A stretch of DNA of 7,965 nucleotides from Nitrosopumilus sp. BACL13 MAG-121220-bin23 (lineage in GTDB: Archaea > Thermoproteota > Nitrososphaeria > Nitrososphaerales > Nitrosopumilaceae), in assembly GCA_001437625.1 (NCBI GenBank), contig LIAL01000054.1, forward strand, positions 1 to 7,965, given 5' to 3'. The notes below the pieces were generated by a model that was given only the letters and a program-made list of their open reading frames with translations, was not told the DNA's origin and did no database searches. The translations under genes and the position numbers were made by a program. Shown here in pieces: positions 1-4,416 of the stretch. Each line of letters opens with the position of its first letter. The first letter of the stretch is position 1.

Positions 1-258
1 AGTATAGATGATAAAATAAGAAAAATAATTTTAATAGAGTATTATGCAAGATTTAAAAAAAATTCAAAAACTCCCGAAATGCACATGTATAATTTTCCAG
101 GATTAAAAGAAATGGACAATGAAATTATTTTTAAAAATGCAAAATATTTAATCGATGCAAATCTGGTACGTGGAGGTATTGATGAAGAAAAGGATCACTC
201 ATTCCCATGGATAACTCGATTAACACCTACAGGCATCAAGTTAATTGAAGAAGAATAG
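1..258 (+). CDS. C-terminal part of a winged-helix-like hypothetical protein (5' end outside window)
   Basis: Frame 1 is open from the first base to a TAG stop, giving 85 residues with no in-frame stop, so the gene almost certainly starts upstream. In-frame Met codons occur at residues 27, 29 and 38, but starting there would remove a well-formed helix (residues 5-18). The order is helix, a segment with EIIFKNAKYLIDANLVRGG (a plausible recognition helix followed by a turn), then the strand and helix ITRLTPTGIKLIEEE. A final 'LTPTG' strand-turn leading into a helix is common in the wing and last helix of archaeal MarR/PadR-like winged helices. This is pattern recognition only; no specific family is recognised. 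A DNA-binding or regulatory role is therefore an inference. It is followed by 61 bp and then a same-strand gene pair. Confidence 0.7.
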   Translation, partial: SIDDKIRKIILIEYYARFKKNSKTPEMHMYNFPGLKEMDNEIIFKNAKYLIDANLVRGGIDEEKDHSFPWITRLTPTGIKLIEEE

Positions 259-290
259 TTACATCCAGAATAAATTTTAAAAGATCAAGT

Positions 291-299
291 ACTTATTTT
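291..299 (+). promoter_or_regulatory. Candidate box A (TATA) for the gene pair at 320-746
   Basis: The T/A-rich element ACTTATTTT lies 21-29 bp before the ATG at 320, the spacing expected for an archaeal TATA box driving a leaderless or nearly leaderless transcript. No Shine-Dalgarno site precedes that ATG. The whole neighbourhood is AT-rich, so the assignment rests mainly on position. Confidence 0.35.
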
Positions 300-319
300 C
301 CAATAAATATCAGTATGTT

Positions 320-556
320 ATGGGGGATGAAAAAATTGAAGACAAATCTGAAGATTCAAAGAAAAATCATATGACATACTATAGATCACTAAGTAAAATA
401 ATTACAGACATAGAAAACGAAATGAGTCAAGAAGGACAACCAGCAATTCAAGAACATCTAACATCCAGAATTGAGGCAATTGAAAAAGATAGAAAAAGGA
501 TCAGAGAGTTATTTCCAGAGATAAAAAAGGAGGAATGGGATGGCAACTTCAACTGA
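320..556 (+). CDS. Small charged helical protein, unknown function
   Basis: Encodes 78 residues, very rich in Lys, Glu and Asp, with no membrane segment and no Cys. Residues from about 20 to 70 (YYRSLSKIITDIENEMSQEG, then TSRIEAIEKDRKRIRELFPE) look like two amphipathic helices separated by a Gly/Pro turn, possibly a helical hairpin or coiled coil. The ATG at 320 has a TATA-like box about 25 bp upstream and no Shine-Dalgarno site, as expected of the leading gene of a leaderless transcript. Its last 17 bp overlap the start of the next gene, so the two are probably made together and may act as partners; that is inference. I do not recognise the family. It looks like one of the short lineage-restricted proteins of ammonia-oxidizing archaea. 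Confidence 0.7.
   Translation: MGDEKIEDKSEDSKKNHMTYYRSLSKIITDIENEMSQEGQPAIQEHLTSRIEAIEKDRKRIRELFPEIKKEEWDGNFN
529..533 (+). promoter_or_regulatory. Strong Shine-Dalgarno site for the internal gene at 540
   Basis: GGAGG, in the context AAAGGAGGAAT, ends 6 bp before the ATG at 540 and lies inside the preceding coding region. It selects the ATG at 540 over the out-of-frame ATG at 535, which is too close to the site. It is the only clear Shine-Dalgarno sequence I found in the window, as expected for an internal cistron in a genome where leading genes are leaderless. Confidence 0.75.
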
Positions 557-746
557 AAAAAATCATAACAAGCACCTGGATTTACTACACGATTACAAAA
601 TACATCTAATCAGATACGTTGAAGAATTAGAAAAAATGGATAGGGAATCAGAATTTTTAAAGAAATGGAATGAAGAAATAATTGTAGAAAGAAAGAAAGA
701 AATTCAAGTTATAGATAAAATTTTAAAAAATATGATTAGATTCTAA
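540..746 (+). CDS. Small coiled-coil-like protein, unknown function, coupled to the upstream gene
   Basis: Encodes 68 residues. After a short polar N-terminus almost the whole chain is predicted helix, with hydrophobic residues at heptad-like spacing (LDLLHDYKIHLIRYVEELEK, then VERKKEIQVIDKILKNMIRF). No signal peptide, membrane segment or catalytic motif is visible. The start is fixed by GGAGG six bases upstream, and the gene overlaps the previous one by 17 bp in another frame, so translational coupling is likely. Both proteins of the pair are short, charged and helical, which suggests, but does not show, that they interact. The stop codon overlaps that of the convergent gene on the minus strand. 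The family is not recognised. Confidence 0.75.
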   Translation: MATSTEKNHNKHLDLLHDYKIHLIRYVEELEKMDRESEFLKKWNEEIIVERKKEIQVIDKILKNMIRF

Positions 747-1096
747 TCATGATATTTCTGAGTTAAATCATACAAGGACACACATAGAAAATCCACATGA
801 TCAGAGGATACACCGTCAATCCAGATAACCTCTTCGTTAATGCTATAGTCATTAAAGGAATTATTGTAATTGGAGTTGACAAATTTTATTTCAGTTTCAA
901 TTAATGTTTTAATCTCACACTGTTCTAATTCTGAAAAAACATAGTTACAAGTCATTAAATCAAGATTAACATAATAATTTCCATGGGCAGGATTTATTTT
1001 TGCTTTAATGAAGGGCTTGTTTTGTTGCTGACATTCTCGATAATGCTTATCATACTCAAACATTTTAGAATCTCCCAAATATTTATGAAAAGTCAT
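743..1096 (-). CDS. Hypothetical protein, 117 aa, unknown function
   Basis: A soluble 117-residue protein starting MTFHKYLGDSKMFEYDKHYR. The N-terminal third is charged and helical; the middle and C-terminal parts (HGNYYVNLDLMTCNYVF, ETEIKFVNS, EEVIWIDGVSSDHVDFLCVSL) look like alternating beta strands, so a small alpha/beta fold is likely. Three Cys and several His are present but are not spaced as a metal site. It is the second gene of a minus-strand unit, 26 bp after the stop of the Roadblock-like gene. The AT-rich tract just before the start (8-19 bp) is too close to act as a TATA box for this ATG, and no Shine-Dalgarno site is present, so co-transcription with the upstream gene is preferred. 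I do not recognise the family. Confidence 0.7.
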   Translation of the reverse strand: MTFHKYLGDSKMFEYDKHYRECQQQNKPFIKAKINPAHGNYYVNLDLMTCNYVFSELEQCEIKTLIETEIKFVNSNYNNSFNDYSINEEVIWIDGVSSDHVDFLCVSLYDLTQKYHD

Positions 1097-1122
1097 AAGA
1101 ATGTAAAAATATTTTTGGTATG

Positions 1123-1503
1123 TTAGATATCTGCAGTGATTTTCTTTATTTTTGTAATCAATGCGATTTTAGTACTCATAGGAGTTTCTGGCTCCATTGT
1201 GAAAAATACAATATTTCTTTTTGTGTAAAGTACCAATTGAGAAACTTTCTCTCTCTCAACATGAACATATCTTACCTTTCCTAAAGAACGATCAAATTCT
1301 TTCCTCATTGCACGTCTTTGTGCAACTTGAGCACAGAAATGTTCTTCCTCTTTTTGAGAATTAAGACTTGTTTGACCTTTTCTCATAATACCCTCACGGA
1401 TATTTCCTTTACTATCAATTATTGCTGCAAATCTCATTTTAGAATTTAAATTAACAATTTCTTGAATTATTTTTAAAAGATCAATTTTTTTTGTAGCAGC
1501 CAT
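1123..1503 (-). CDS. Roadblock/profilin-like small protein, resembles DUF6659
   Basis: Encodes 126 residues. After an N-terminal helix (KIDLLKIIQEIVNLNSKMR) comes a strand-turn-strand, FAAIIDSKGNIREGIM, then a long charged helix with EEHFCAQVAQRRAMRKEF, strands around KVRYVHVEREKVSQLVLYT and NIVFFTMEPET, and a final helix. A self-describing 'AxIDSKGN' hairpin, a central helix and paired strands are typical of Roadblock/LC7-like folds and of the DUF6659 proteins that I recall as abundant in ammonia-oxidizing archaea. The match is from memory and was not tested. Such folds usually mediate protein-protein contacts or support small GTPases; a specific role here is unknown. The ATG at 1503 is preceded by a good TATA box 27-36 bp upstream. 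The gene leads a probable two-gene unit with the 117-aa protein. Confidence 0.8.
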   Translation of the reverse strand: MAATKKIDLLKIIQEIVNLNSKMRFAAIIDSKGNIREGIMRKGQTSLNSQKEEEHFCAQVAQRRAMRKEFDRSLGKVRYVHVEREKVSQLVLYTKRNIVFFTMEPETPMSTKIALITKIKKITADI

Positions 1504-1529
1504 AACTAAATTAAGAATTTTATTTGGTA

Positions 1530-1539
1530 AATATAAGTA
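1530..1539 (-). promoter_or_regulatory. Box A (TATA) of the Roadblock-like gene
   Basis: On the minus strand the sequence reads ACTTATATTT, 27-36 bp upstream of the ATG at 1503. This is close to the archaeal box A consensus and at the right distance for a short or absent leader. It is among the most convincing TATA elements in the window. Confidence 0.6.
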
Positions 1540-1587
1540 TTAAAAAAACGCTAAAACACTTGTTAAAAATAATTAAAGTTTAACTAA

Positions 1588-1597
1588 TTTATTAATT
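1588..1597 (+). promoter_or_regulatory. Candidate box A for the membrane protein gene at 1618
   Basis: TTTATTAATT lies 21-30 bp before the ATG at 1618. Together with the minus-strand TATA box at 1530-1539, the 114-bp gap 1504-1617 appears to be a back-to-back divergent promoter region. AT-rich background limits certainty. Confidence 0.4.
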
Positions 1598-1617
1598 AGA
1601 TGTAGGACAAAAAATAG

Positions 1618-1839
1618 ATGAAATCAGGAATATTATTAATTATCATTGGTATCTGCATGTTTAGTATAGGATTAATTTTATTTTATTTTATAGACGTGGT
1701 TGAGGATAATATTTTAAAAAATATAAGAAATACAGGTACGTTTGTAGGATTAAGTGGAATGGGAGTGACACTGGCAGGAATTATACTATATTTAATCAAT
1801 AAAAACATAGAACCAATAAAAGAGAATTATGACAACTAA
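1618..1839 (+). CDS. Small two-helix membrane protein, unknown function
   Basis: Encodes 73 residues with two clear transmembrane segments: residues about 4-27 (GILLIIIGICMFSIGLILFY and following) and about 40-60 (FVGLSGMGVTLAGIILYLIN). The loop between them is mixed-charge (DVVEDNILKNIRNTG) and the C-terminal tail is polar. The segments contain several small residues (Gly, Ser), which often support helix packing. There is no cleavable signal peptide pattern, no Cys pair and no catalytic motif. A TATA-like element lies at leaderless distance upstream. Two-helix proteins of this size are common and poorly characterised in archaea, so no function is assigned. It is separated by about 100 bp from the next same-strand gene, which has its own TATA-like box, so it is probably monocistronic. 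Confidence 0.75.
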   Translation: MKSGILLIIIGICMFSIGLILFYFIDVVEDNILKNIRNTGTFVGLSGMGVTLAGIILYLINKNIEPIKENYDN

Positions 1840-1908
1840 AACAGATTGCTAGAAAGAGATCACAAATAAGCCATAAACTAAAAAAACAAGAAAAAATTTA
1901 GCAAACAA

Positions 1909-1917
1909 ATTATAATA
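1909..1917 (+). promoter_or_regulatory. Candidate box A for the gene at 1941
   Basis: ATTATAATA lies 24-32 bp before the ATG at 1941, the usual distance for a leaderless archaeal gene. No Shine-Dalgarno site occurs before that start. The rest of the gap 1840-1940 is A-rich and shows no ORF or hairpin that I can identify. Confidence 0.5.
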
Positions 1918-1940
1918 ATGCAAAAATAAATATTTTAGAA

Positions 1941-2366
1941 ATGTCTGAAAAATCATGGATTGGTGGAATTTACTTAAAACATGAAGGAGGATATGAAATT
2001 ATTTTAAGATCATTAGATCATTATAAAAAAAGATTACGAACTATTCATGCAAGTCCAGAATTAAAAGAGGCAGCGGCAATGTTTGCTCCAGTATTACAAT
2101 CACAGGCAGTAAAAAGAATACCAATTATCGATGAAACAAAAGAAAAAATTAAACAGTATCTACTCAATTCAATATCAACACAAACACTAGAAGAAAATTT
2201 AGAAACAATACAAAAAGCATTAGAATGTCGCAAATCAGATATTGAAAAAGCAGAAGATACAGGTAAAGAGTATTTTATCAAGTTAGTAGGGAATATTCAA
2301 GATGCAAAAAAAGATAATGAATTAATTGAAAATGCACTGGTAAAAATTAAACACTATCTAGAATAA
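1941..2366 (+). CDS. Helical hypothetical protein, 141 aa, unknown function
   Basis: Encodes 141 soluble residues. The N-terminus (MSEKSWIGGIYLKHEGGYE) could form a short strand pair; the rest is helical: IILRSLDHYKKRLRTIHASP, ELKEAAAMFAPVLQSQAVKR, then long charged helices from residue 65 to the end (TKEKIKQYLLN, TLEENLETIQKALECRK, and a last helix finishing in VKIKHYLE). The arrangement suggests a helical bundle, perhaps with a coiled coil in the second half. No catalytic motif, metal site or membrane segment is visible. The ATG has a TATA-like box at leaderless distance. The stop codon lies only 2 bp from that of the convergent gene. I do not recognise the family; from the neighbourhood it is probably restricted to ammonia-oxidizing archaea. 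Confidence 0.8.
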   Translation: MSEKSWIGGIYLKHEGGYEIILRSLDHYKKRLRTIHASPELKEAAAMFAPVLQSQAVKRIPIIDETKEKIKQYLLNSISTQTLEENLETIQKALECRKSDIEKAEDTGKEYFIKLVGNIQDAKKDNELIENALVKIKHYLE

Positions 2367-2368
2367 AA

Positions 2369-2599
2369 CTATAATCCTTGAACATACCAGTCAAAATAAG
2401 GTAAAAGTAATTTACATTGTTTTTTCTTTTCAGATTCATTTGGAAGATCAATTATTTTTTGGATTTTACCTTTAAGATATTCAATTGTTATATTACTTCT
2501 AAATTCAAGCATGATTTCATTAATTACTTTTAAAAATTCGTCAGAAGATACATTATCAAAGTCTTGTAGAATATTGCTAATTTTAATTTCTAGAGACAT
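2369..2599 (-). CDS. Hypothetical protein, 76 aa, unknown function
   Basis: Encodes 76 residues, mainly helical and charged: EIKISNILQDFDNV, SDEFLKVINEIMLEFRSN, TIEYLKGKIQKIIDLP and a C-terminal stretch with CKLLLPYFDWYVQGL. It ends in an aromatic cluster (YFDWY) that could be an interaction surface. No membrane segment or recognised motif is present. It lies 26 bp downstream of the 77-aa gene on the same strand, without a Shine-Dalgarno site; the TAAATATAATT tract before it is only about 6-17 bp from the ATG, too close to be its own TATA box unless translation starts further in. Co-transcription with the upstream gene is therefore favoured. The 3' end is almost touching the convergent gene. 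Confidence 0.65.
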   Translation of the reverse strand: MSLEIKISNILQDFDNVSSDEFLKVINEIMLEFRSNITIEYLKGKIQKIIDLPNESEKKKQCKLLLPYFDWYVQGL

Positions 2600-2625
2600 G
2601 TTAAAAATTATATTTACACTTTTTG

Positions 2626-2859
2626 TTAATTTTGAACAATATCATCATTATCCCAAGTTAAACGAAATTTACCAGTGACTCTAAACATATGAAATTTTGA
2701 ACCATTTTTAAAAATTAATTTAGATAATTTTTGTGACGTATCTTCTACTTCTAAAACCACGTTATCTTTCTGAGTTTGAAAAACTATGGGATTATGTGAA
2801 ATCAGTTTCCAGTCAGGTTCGTCAAAATCCATATGAAATTTAGTATAAAGTAGTCCCAT
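2626..2859 (-). CDS. Hypothetical beta-rich protein, 77 aa, unknown function
   Basis: Encodes 77 residues that look mostly like beta strands: LLYTKFHMDF, WKLISHNPIVFQTQ, DNVVLEVEDT, SKLIFKNGSKFHMFRVTGKF and RLTWDNDD. Alternating hydrophobic residues and Asp/Asn/Gly turns suggest a small beta barrel or sandwich. No Cys, membrane segment or catalytic motif is seen. The ATG at 2859 is favoured over the internal Met at residue 10 because a TATA-like element lies 24-32 bp upstream, as for other leaderless genes here. It follows the winged-helix gene by 44 bp on the same strand and precedes the 76-aa gene by 26 bp. The family is not recognised. Confidence 0.65.
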   Translation of the reverse strand: MGLLYTKFHMDFDEPDWKLISHNPIVFQTQKDNVVLEVEDTSQKLSKLIFKNGSKFHMFRVTGKFRLTWDNDDIVQN

Positions 2860-2882
2860 GTGATTACCATAGAATAACCCCG

Positions 2883-2891
2883 AATAAATAA
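2883..2891 (-). promoter_or_regulatory. Candidate box A for the 77-aa gene
   Basis: The minus strand reads TTATTTATT, 24-32 bp upstream of the ATG at 2859. It lies in the 44-bp gap after the winged-helix gene, so the two downstream small genes may be transcribed separately from that regulator. Confidence 0.45.
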
Positions 2892-2903
2892 CTAGATGGA
2901 ATT

Positions 2904-3485
2904 TTAGTTATCAGGAGTATATTTTGGAAGATATGCCTGGCAGTAACTTACAATTGTAGGAAAAATTAATCCATAATCAACATCATTTTTAATAATTTTA
3001 AAAACACGAGAAAGTAATTGCTGTATCATTAAGTGTTCATCTCGATACAATGTTTTTTTTGGATTTTTGATTGAGTCTAAAATAGTAAGACCATTATCAG
3101 TTTCAAGTAGACTTTTGAAAAGAGTAGTTGCAATCAATATTTTTTCATCGATATCTTTGCGAGGATAGTCAGTATCCATCTTGCTAATCTTTAATTTTAG
3201 ATCATGGAACGTCTTGTTAGTATTTTGTTCAAGATGCTGTTGTGATTGCTCTTCATAATTAGGATTAGAGGCATAAAATTTCATGTTGCCTTTGATTTCT
3301 GCAACAATTATGCCTTTATTCAATAAGGAATTTTTAGATTTTTCAAAAGTTGTTTTAGCCATAAACTCAGGGACAATTATTTTGACTAGAGCATTATGAT
3401 GGGATTTAGGATTATTTTGAATGCATTGCAAAATAATTCTTTCACGCTCGTAGATGTTAAAATTAGGCTCATTACGATTCATCAT
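2904..3485 (-). CDS. Winged-helix DNA-binding regulator with C-terminal helical domain
   Basis: Encodes 193 residues. Residues 12-73 fit a winged helix-turn-helix: helix 1 YERERIILQCIQNNP, helix 2 HHNALVKIIVPEF, recognition helix AKTTFEKSKNSLLNKG (43-58), then strand-turn-strand IIVAEIKGNMKFYAS as the wing. After a Gln/Glu/Asn-rich linker (75-92) the C-terminal half is helical and soluble, possibly for dimerisation or ligand sensing. It belongs broadly to MarR-like archaeal regulators; no named family is recognised. Two consecutive ATGs start the ORF; the outer one is used here. Its promoter contains a 10-bp imperfect dyad (3492-3516) between a TATA-like box and the start codon, the classic place for a repressor, so autoregulation is a reasonable inference. 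It sits in a minus-strand run with three other small genes and is divergent from a second winged-helix gene. Confidence 0.82.
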   Translation of the reverse strand: MMNRNEPNFNIYERERIILQCIQNNPKSHHNALVKIIVPEFMAKTTFEKSKNSLLNKGIIVAEIKGNMKFYASNPNYEEQSQQHLEQNTNKTFHDLKLKISKMDTDYPRKDIDEKILIATTLFKSLLETDNGLTILDSIKNPKKTLYRDEHLMIQQLLSRVFKIIKNDVDYGLIFPTIVSYCQAYLPKYTPDN

Positions 3486-3491
3486 AACTAG

Positions 3492-3516
3492 GTCGACCTG
3501 TATTAAACAGGTTGAC
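3492..3516 (-). promoter_or_regulatory. Inverted repeat, probable operator of the winged-helix regulator
   Basis: The arms GTCGACCTGT (3492-3501) and ACAGGTTGAC (3507-3516) match at 9 of 10 positions around the 5-bp spacer ATTAA. The dyad is GC-richer than its surroundings and lies 7-31 bp before the start codon of the regulator, downstream of a TATA-like tract. Bound protein there would block transcription initiation. It could instead form an RNA hairpin if transcription reads in from the upstream 48-aa gene. Confidence 0.6.
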
Positions 3517-3517
3517 T

Positions 3518-3530
3518 ATTAAATTTTATT
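3518..3530 (-). promoter_or_regulatory. Candidate box A for the winged-helix regulator
   Basis: The minus strand reads AATAAAATTTAAT, 33-45 bp upstream of the start at 3485. It would place the transcription start near 3495-3505, inside the dyad, giving a leader of roughly 10-20 bases. The assignment rests on position and AT content. Confidence 0.4.
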
Positions 3531-3548
3531 GTTAATGAAATAATATTG

Positions 3549-3695
3549 TTATCGAAATAATTCTAATTCCTGTAGGAGTTTACTCATGGAATGTTTCCAG
3601 CGTCTCATGCCATCAACGTCATGAGGTCTATTATCTTCCAAAAATTTTTTTTCTTTTAGTAATTCACTATATCGCTTATTGTCAACTTGTACCAT
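3549..3695 (-). CDS. 48-residue charged mini-protein, unknown function
   Basis: A short ORF that starts MVQVDNKRYSELLKEKKF and ends MSKLLQELELFR before TAA. It is amphipathic and helical, with a turn at DNRPHDVDGM and a single Trp (residue 33). Support for coding: hydrophobic residues fall at helical spacing, the start has a TATA-like element 25-33 bp upstream, codon use resembles the neighbours, and it fills a gap otherwise empty between two regulators. Against: short length and no homolog that I recall. The gene contains a run of A8T5 (3640-3652 as read on the minus strand), where a sequencing error would shift the frame. It precedes the winged-helix gene by 63 bp on the same strand. It could be a small binding partner of the regulator; that is speculation. 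Confidence 0.65.
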   Translation of the reverse strand: MVQVDNKRYSELLKEKKFLEDNRPHDVDGMRRWKHSMSKLLQELELFR

Positions 3696-3719
3696 GGTAT
3701 ACAAATTCTAAATTAAATG

Positions 3720-3728
3720 ATAATTTAA
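3720..3728 (-). promoter_or_regulatory. Candidate box A for the 48-residue ORF
   Basis: The minus strand reads TTAAATTAT, 25-33 bp upstream of the ATG at 3695. With the plus-strand element at 3781-3788, the 122-bp gap 3696-3817 would hold two divergent promoters. No other structure is evident in this very AT-rich gap. Confidence 0.4.
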
Positions 3729-3780
3729 GTTCTAAAACTAGGCATTTACTTAAATTCAATAATTTGCAAAAATTATCTAG

Positions 3781-3788
3781 ATATATTA
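3781..3788 (+). promoter_or_regulatory. Candidate box A for the second winged-helix gene
   Basis: ATATATTA, in the context CTAGATATATTAG, lies 30-37 bp before the TTG start at 3818. This supports transcription beginning just before that TTG rather than before the later ATG at 3881. Confidence 0.45.
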
Positions 3789-3817
3789 GAAAATAAAAAT
3801 AGACATCTTTTATCGAA

Positions 3818-4384
3818 TTGACAATAAAACATGATGATAAAATACTGGAATTATCCGTTAAGTGGATTAGCATAGATGATATGATGAACGATCATAGTGG
3901 GGATAAGCAAGAAGTAATTCAAGCAGTGAATAGACTTGAGAATACAGGTTATTTAGAATCTAGAAACATTAAAAATACAGTTTTGTATAAAGAGCAAAAT
4001 AAAGTTCAAGACCGCATACAATTTTCAAAAATGATGGAGACTTTTGTAATTAATCAAAAAAAAGAAATTGAAGATATCAGTACAATTCCTACAATTATGT
4101 TAAGTGACGGAAGTCAATTTGGATTTAGTAAAAAAGGTCTAGAGTTATTGGAGCATGTTCAAGAAGAAATAGATAGAGCCCACATGATAATTATTAGAAC
4201 AGATTATCAAGATAAAATAAGATCTTTACAGCATCCAATTGCACATCAAAGAATAAAGAGATTAGAAAAACATATCAATAAAATTATGAAAATAATGTTA
4301 GACACATACAAAGATGTACGCTCCAATGTTGCAATACAAGAATATTTTCAAGATCATACAGACGAATTAAAATTTAGAAAATAA
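3818..4384 (+). CDS. Winged-helix protein with long helical C-terminus, TTG start
   Basis: Encodes 188 residues from a TTG codon. Residues 5-60 fit a winged helix: a short lead helix (KILELSVKW), helix 2 SIDDMMNDHSG, recognition helix DKQEVIQAVNRLENTG (29-44), then wing strands YLESRNIK and NTVLYKEQ. From residue 65 the chain is helical, including a strongly basic segment RIKRLEKHINKIMKIM (about 144-159), perhaps a coiled coil for dimerisation. The TTG is chosen because it is the only usual start codon after the in-frame TAG at 3800 and because the first in-frame ATG (3881) would cut off the first helix. No Shine-Dalgarno site is present; a TATA-like box lies 30-37 bp upstream. It is divergent from the 48-aa ORF and the other regulator. 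It is probably a transcription factor; its target is unknown. Confidence 0.8.
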   Translation: MTIKHDDKILELSVKWISIDDMMNDHSGDKQEVIQAVNRLENTGYLESRNIKNTVLYKEQNKVQDRIQFSKMMETFVINQKKEIEDISTIPTIMLSDGSQFGFSKKGLELLEHVQEEIDRAHMIIIRTDYQDKIRSLQHPIAHQRIKRLEKHINKIMKIMLDTYKDVRSNVAIQEYFQDHTDELKFRK

Positions 4385-4416
4385 TTTAAAAATAAAATTA
4401 GTGTAAAATAAAATAG
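4385..4416 (-). terminator. Oligo-T terminator region downstream of EF-2
   Basis: Immediately after the EF-2 stop codon the minus strand contains repeated T4-T5 runs (CTATTTTATTTTACAC, then TTTTATTTTTAAA). Archaeal RNA polymerase commonly terminates at such tracts without a hairpin. The gap is only 32 bp and is shared with the convergent winged-helix gene, whose own strand is A-rich here. Confidence 0.45.

Noticed and set aside
320..746. Toxin-antitoxin module suggested by the overlapping small gene pair
   Set aside because: Neither protein shows a known toxin fold, catalytic residues or an antitoxin DNA-binding motif; size and overlap alone are not enough.
2045..2281. 78-codon minus-strand ORF opposite the 141-aa gene
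   Set aside because: Lies fully inside the plus-strand gene, is rich in Ser and Cys as typical of antisense frames, and has no TATA-like element at the right distance.
3690..3699. 10-bp palindrome TACCATGGTA over the start codon of the 48-aa ORF
   Set aside because: Short palindromes around CCATGG are expected by chance; no second matching site with operator-like spacing was found.
3682..3873. 63-codon minus-strand ORF spanning the divergent promoter gap
   Set aside because: Overlaps the TTG-start gene, the divergent promoters and the 48-aa ORF in another frame; its Leu/Ser/Phe-rich product looks like translated AT-rich spacer.
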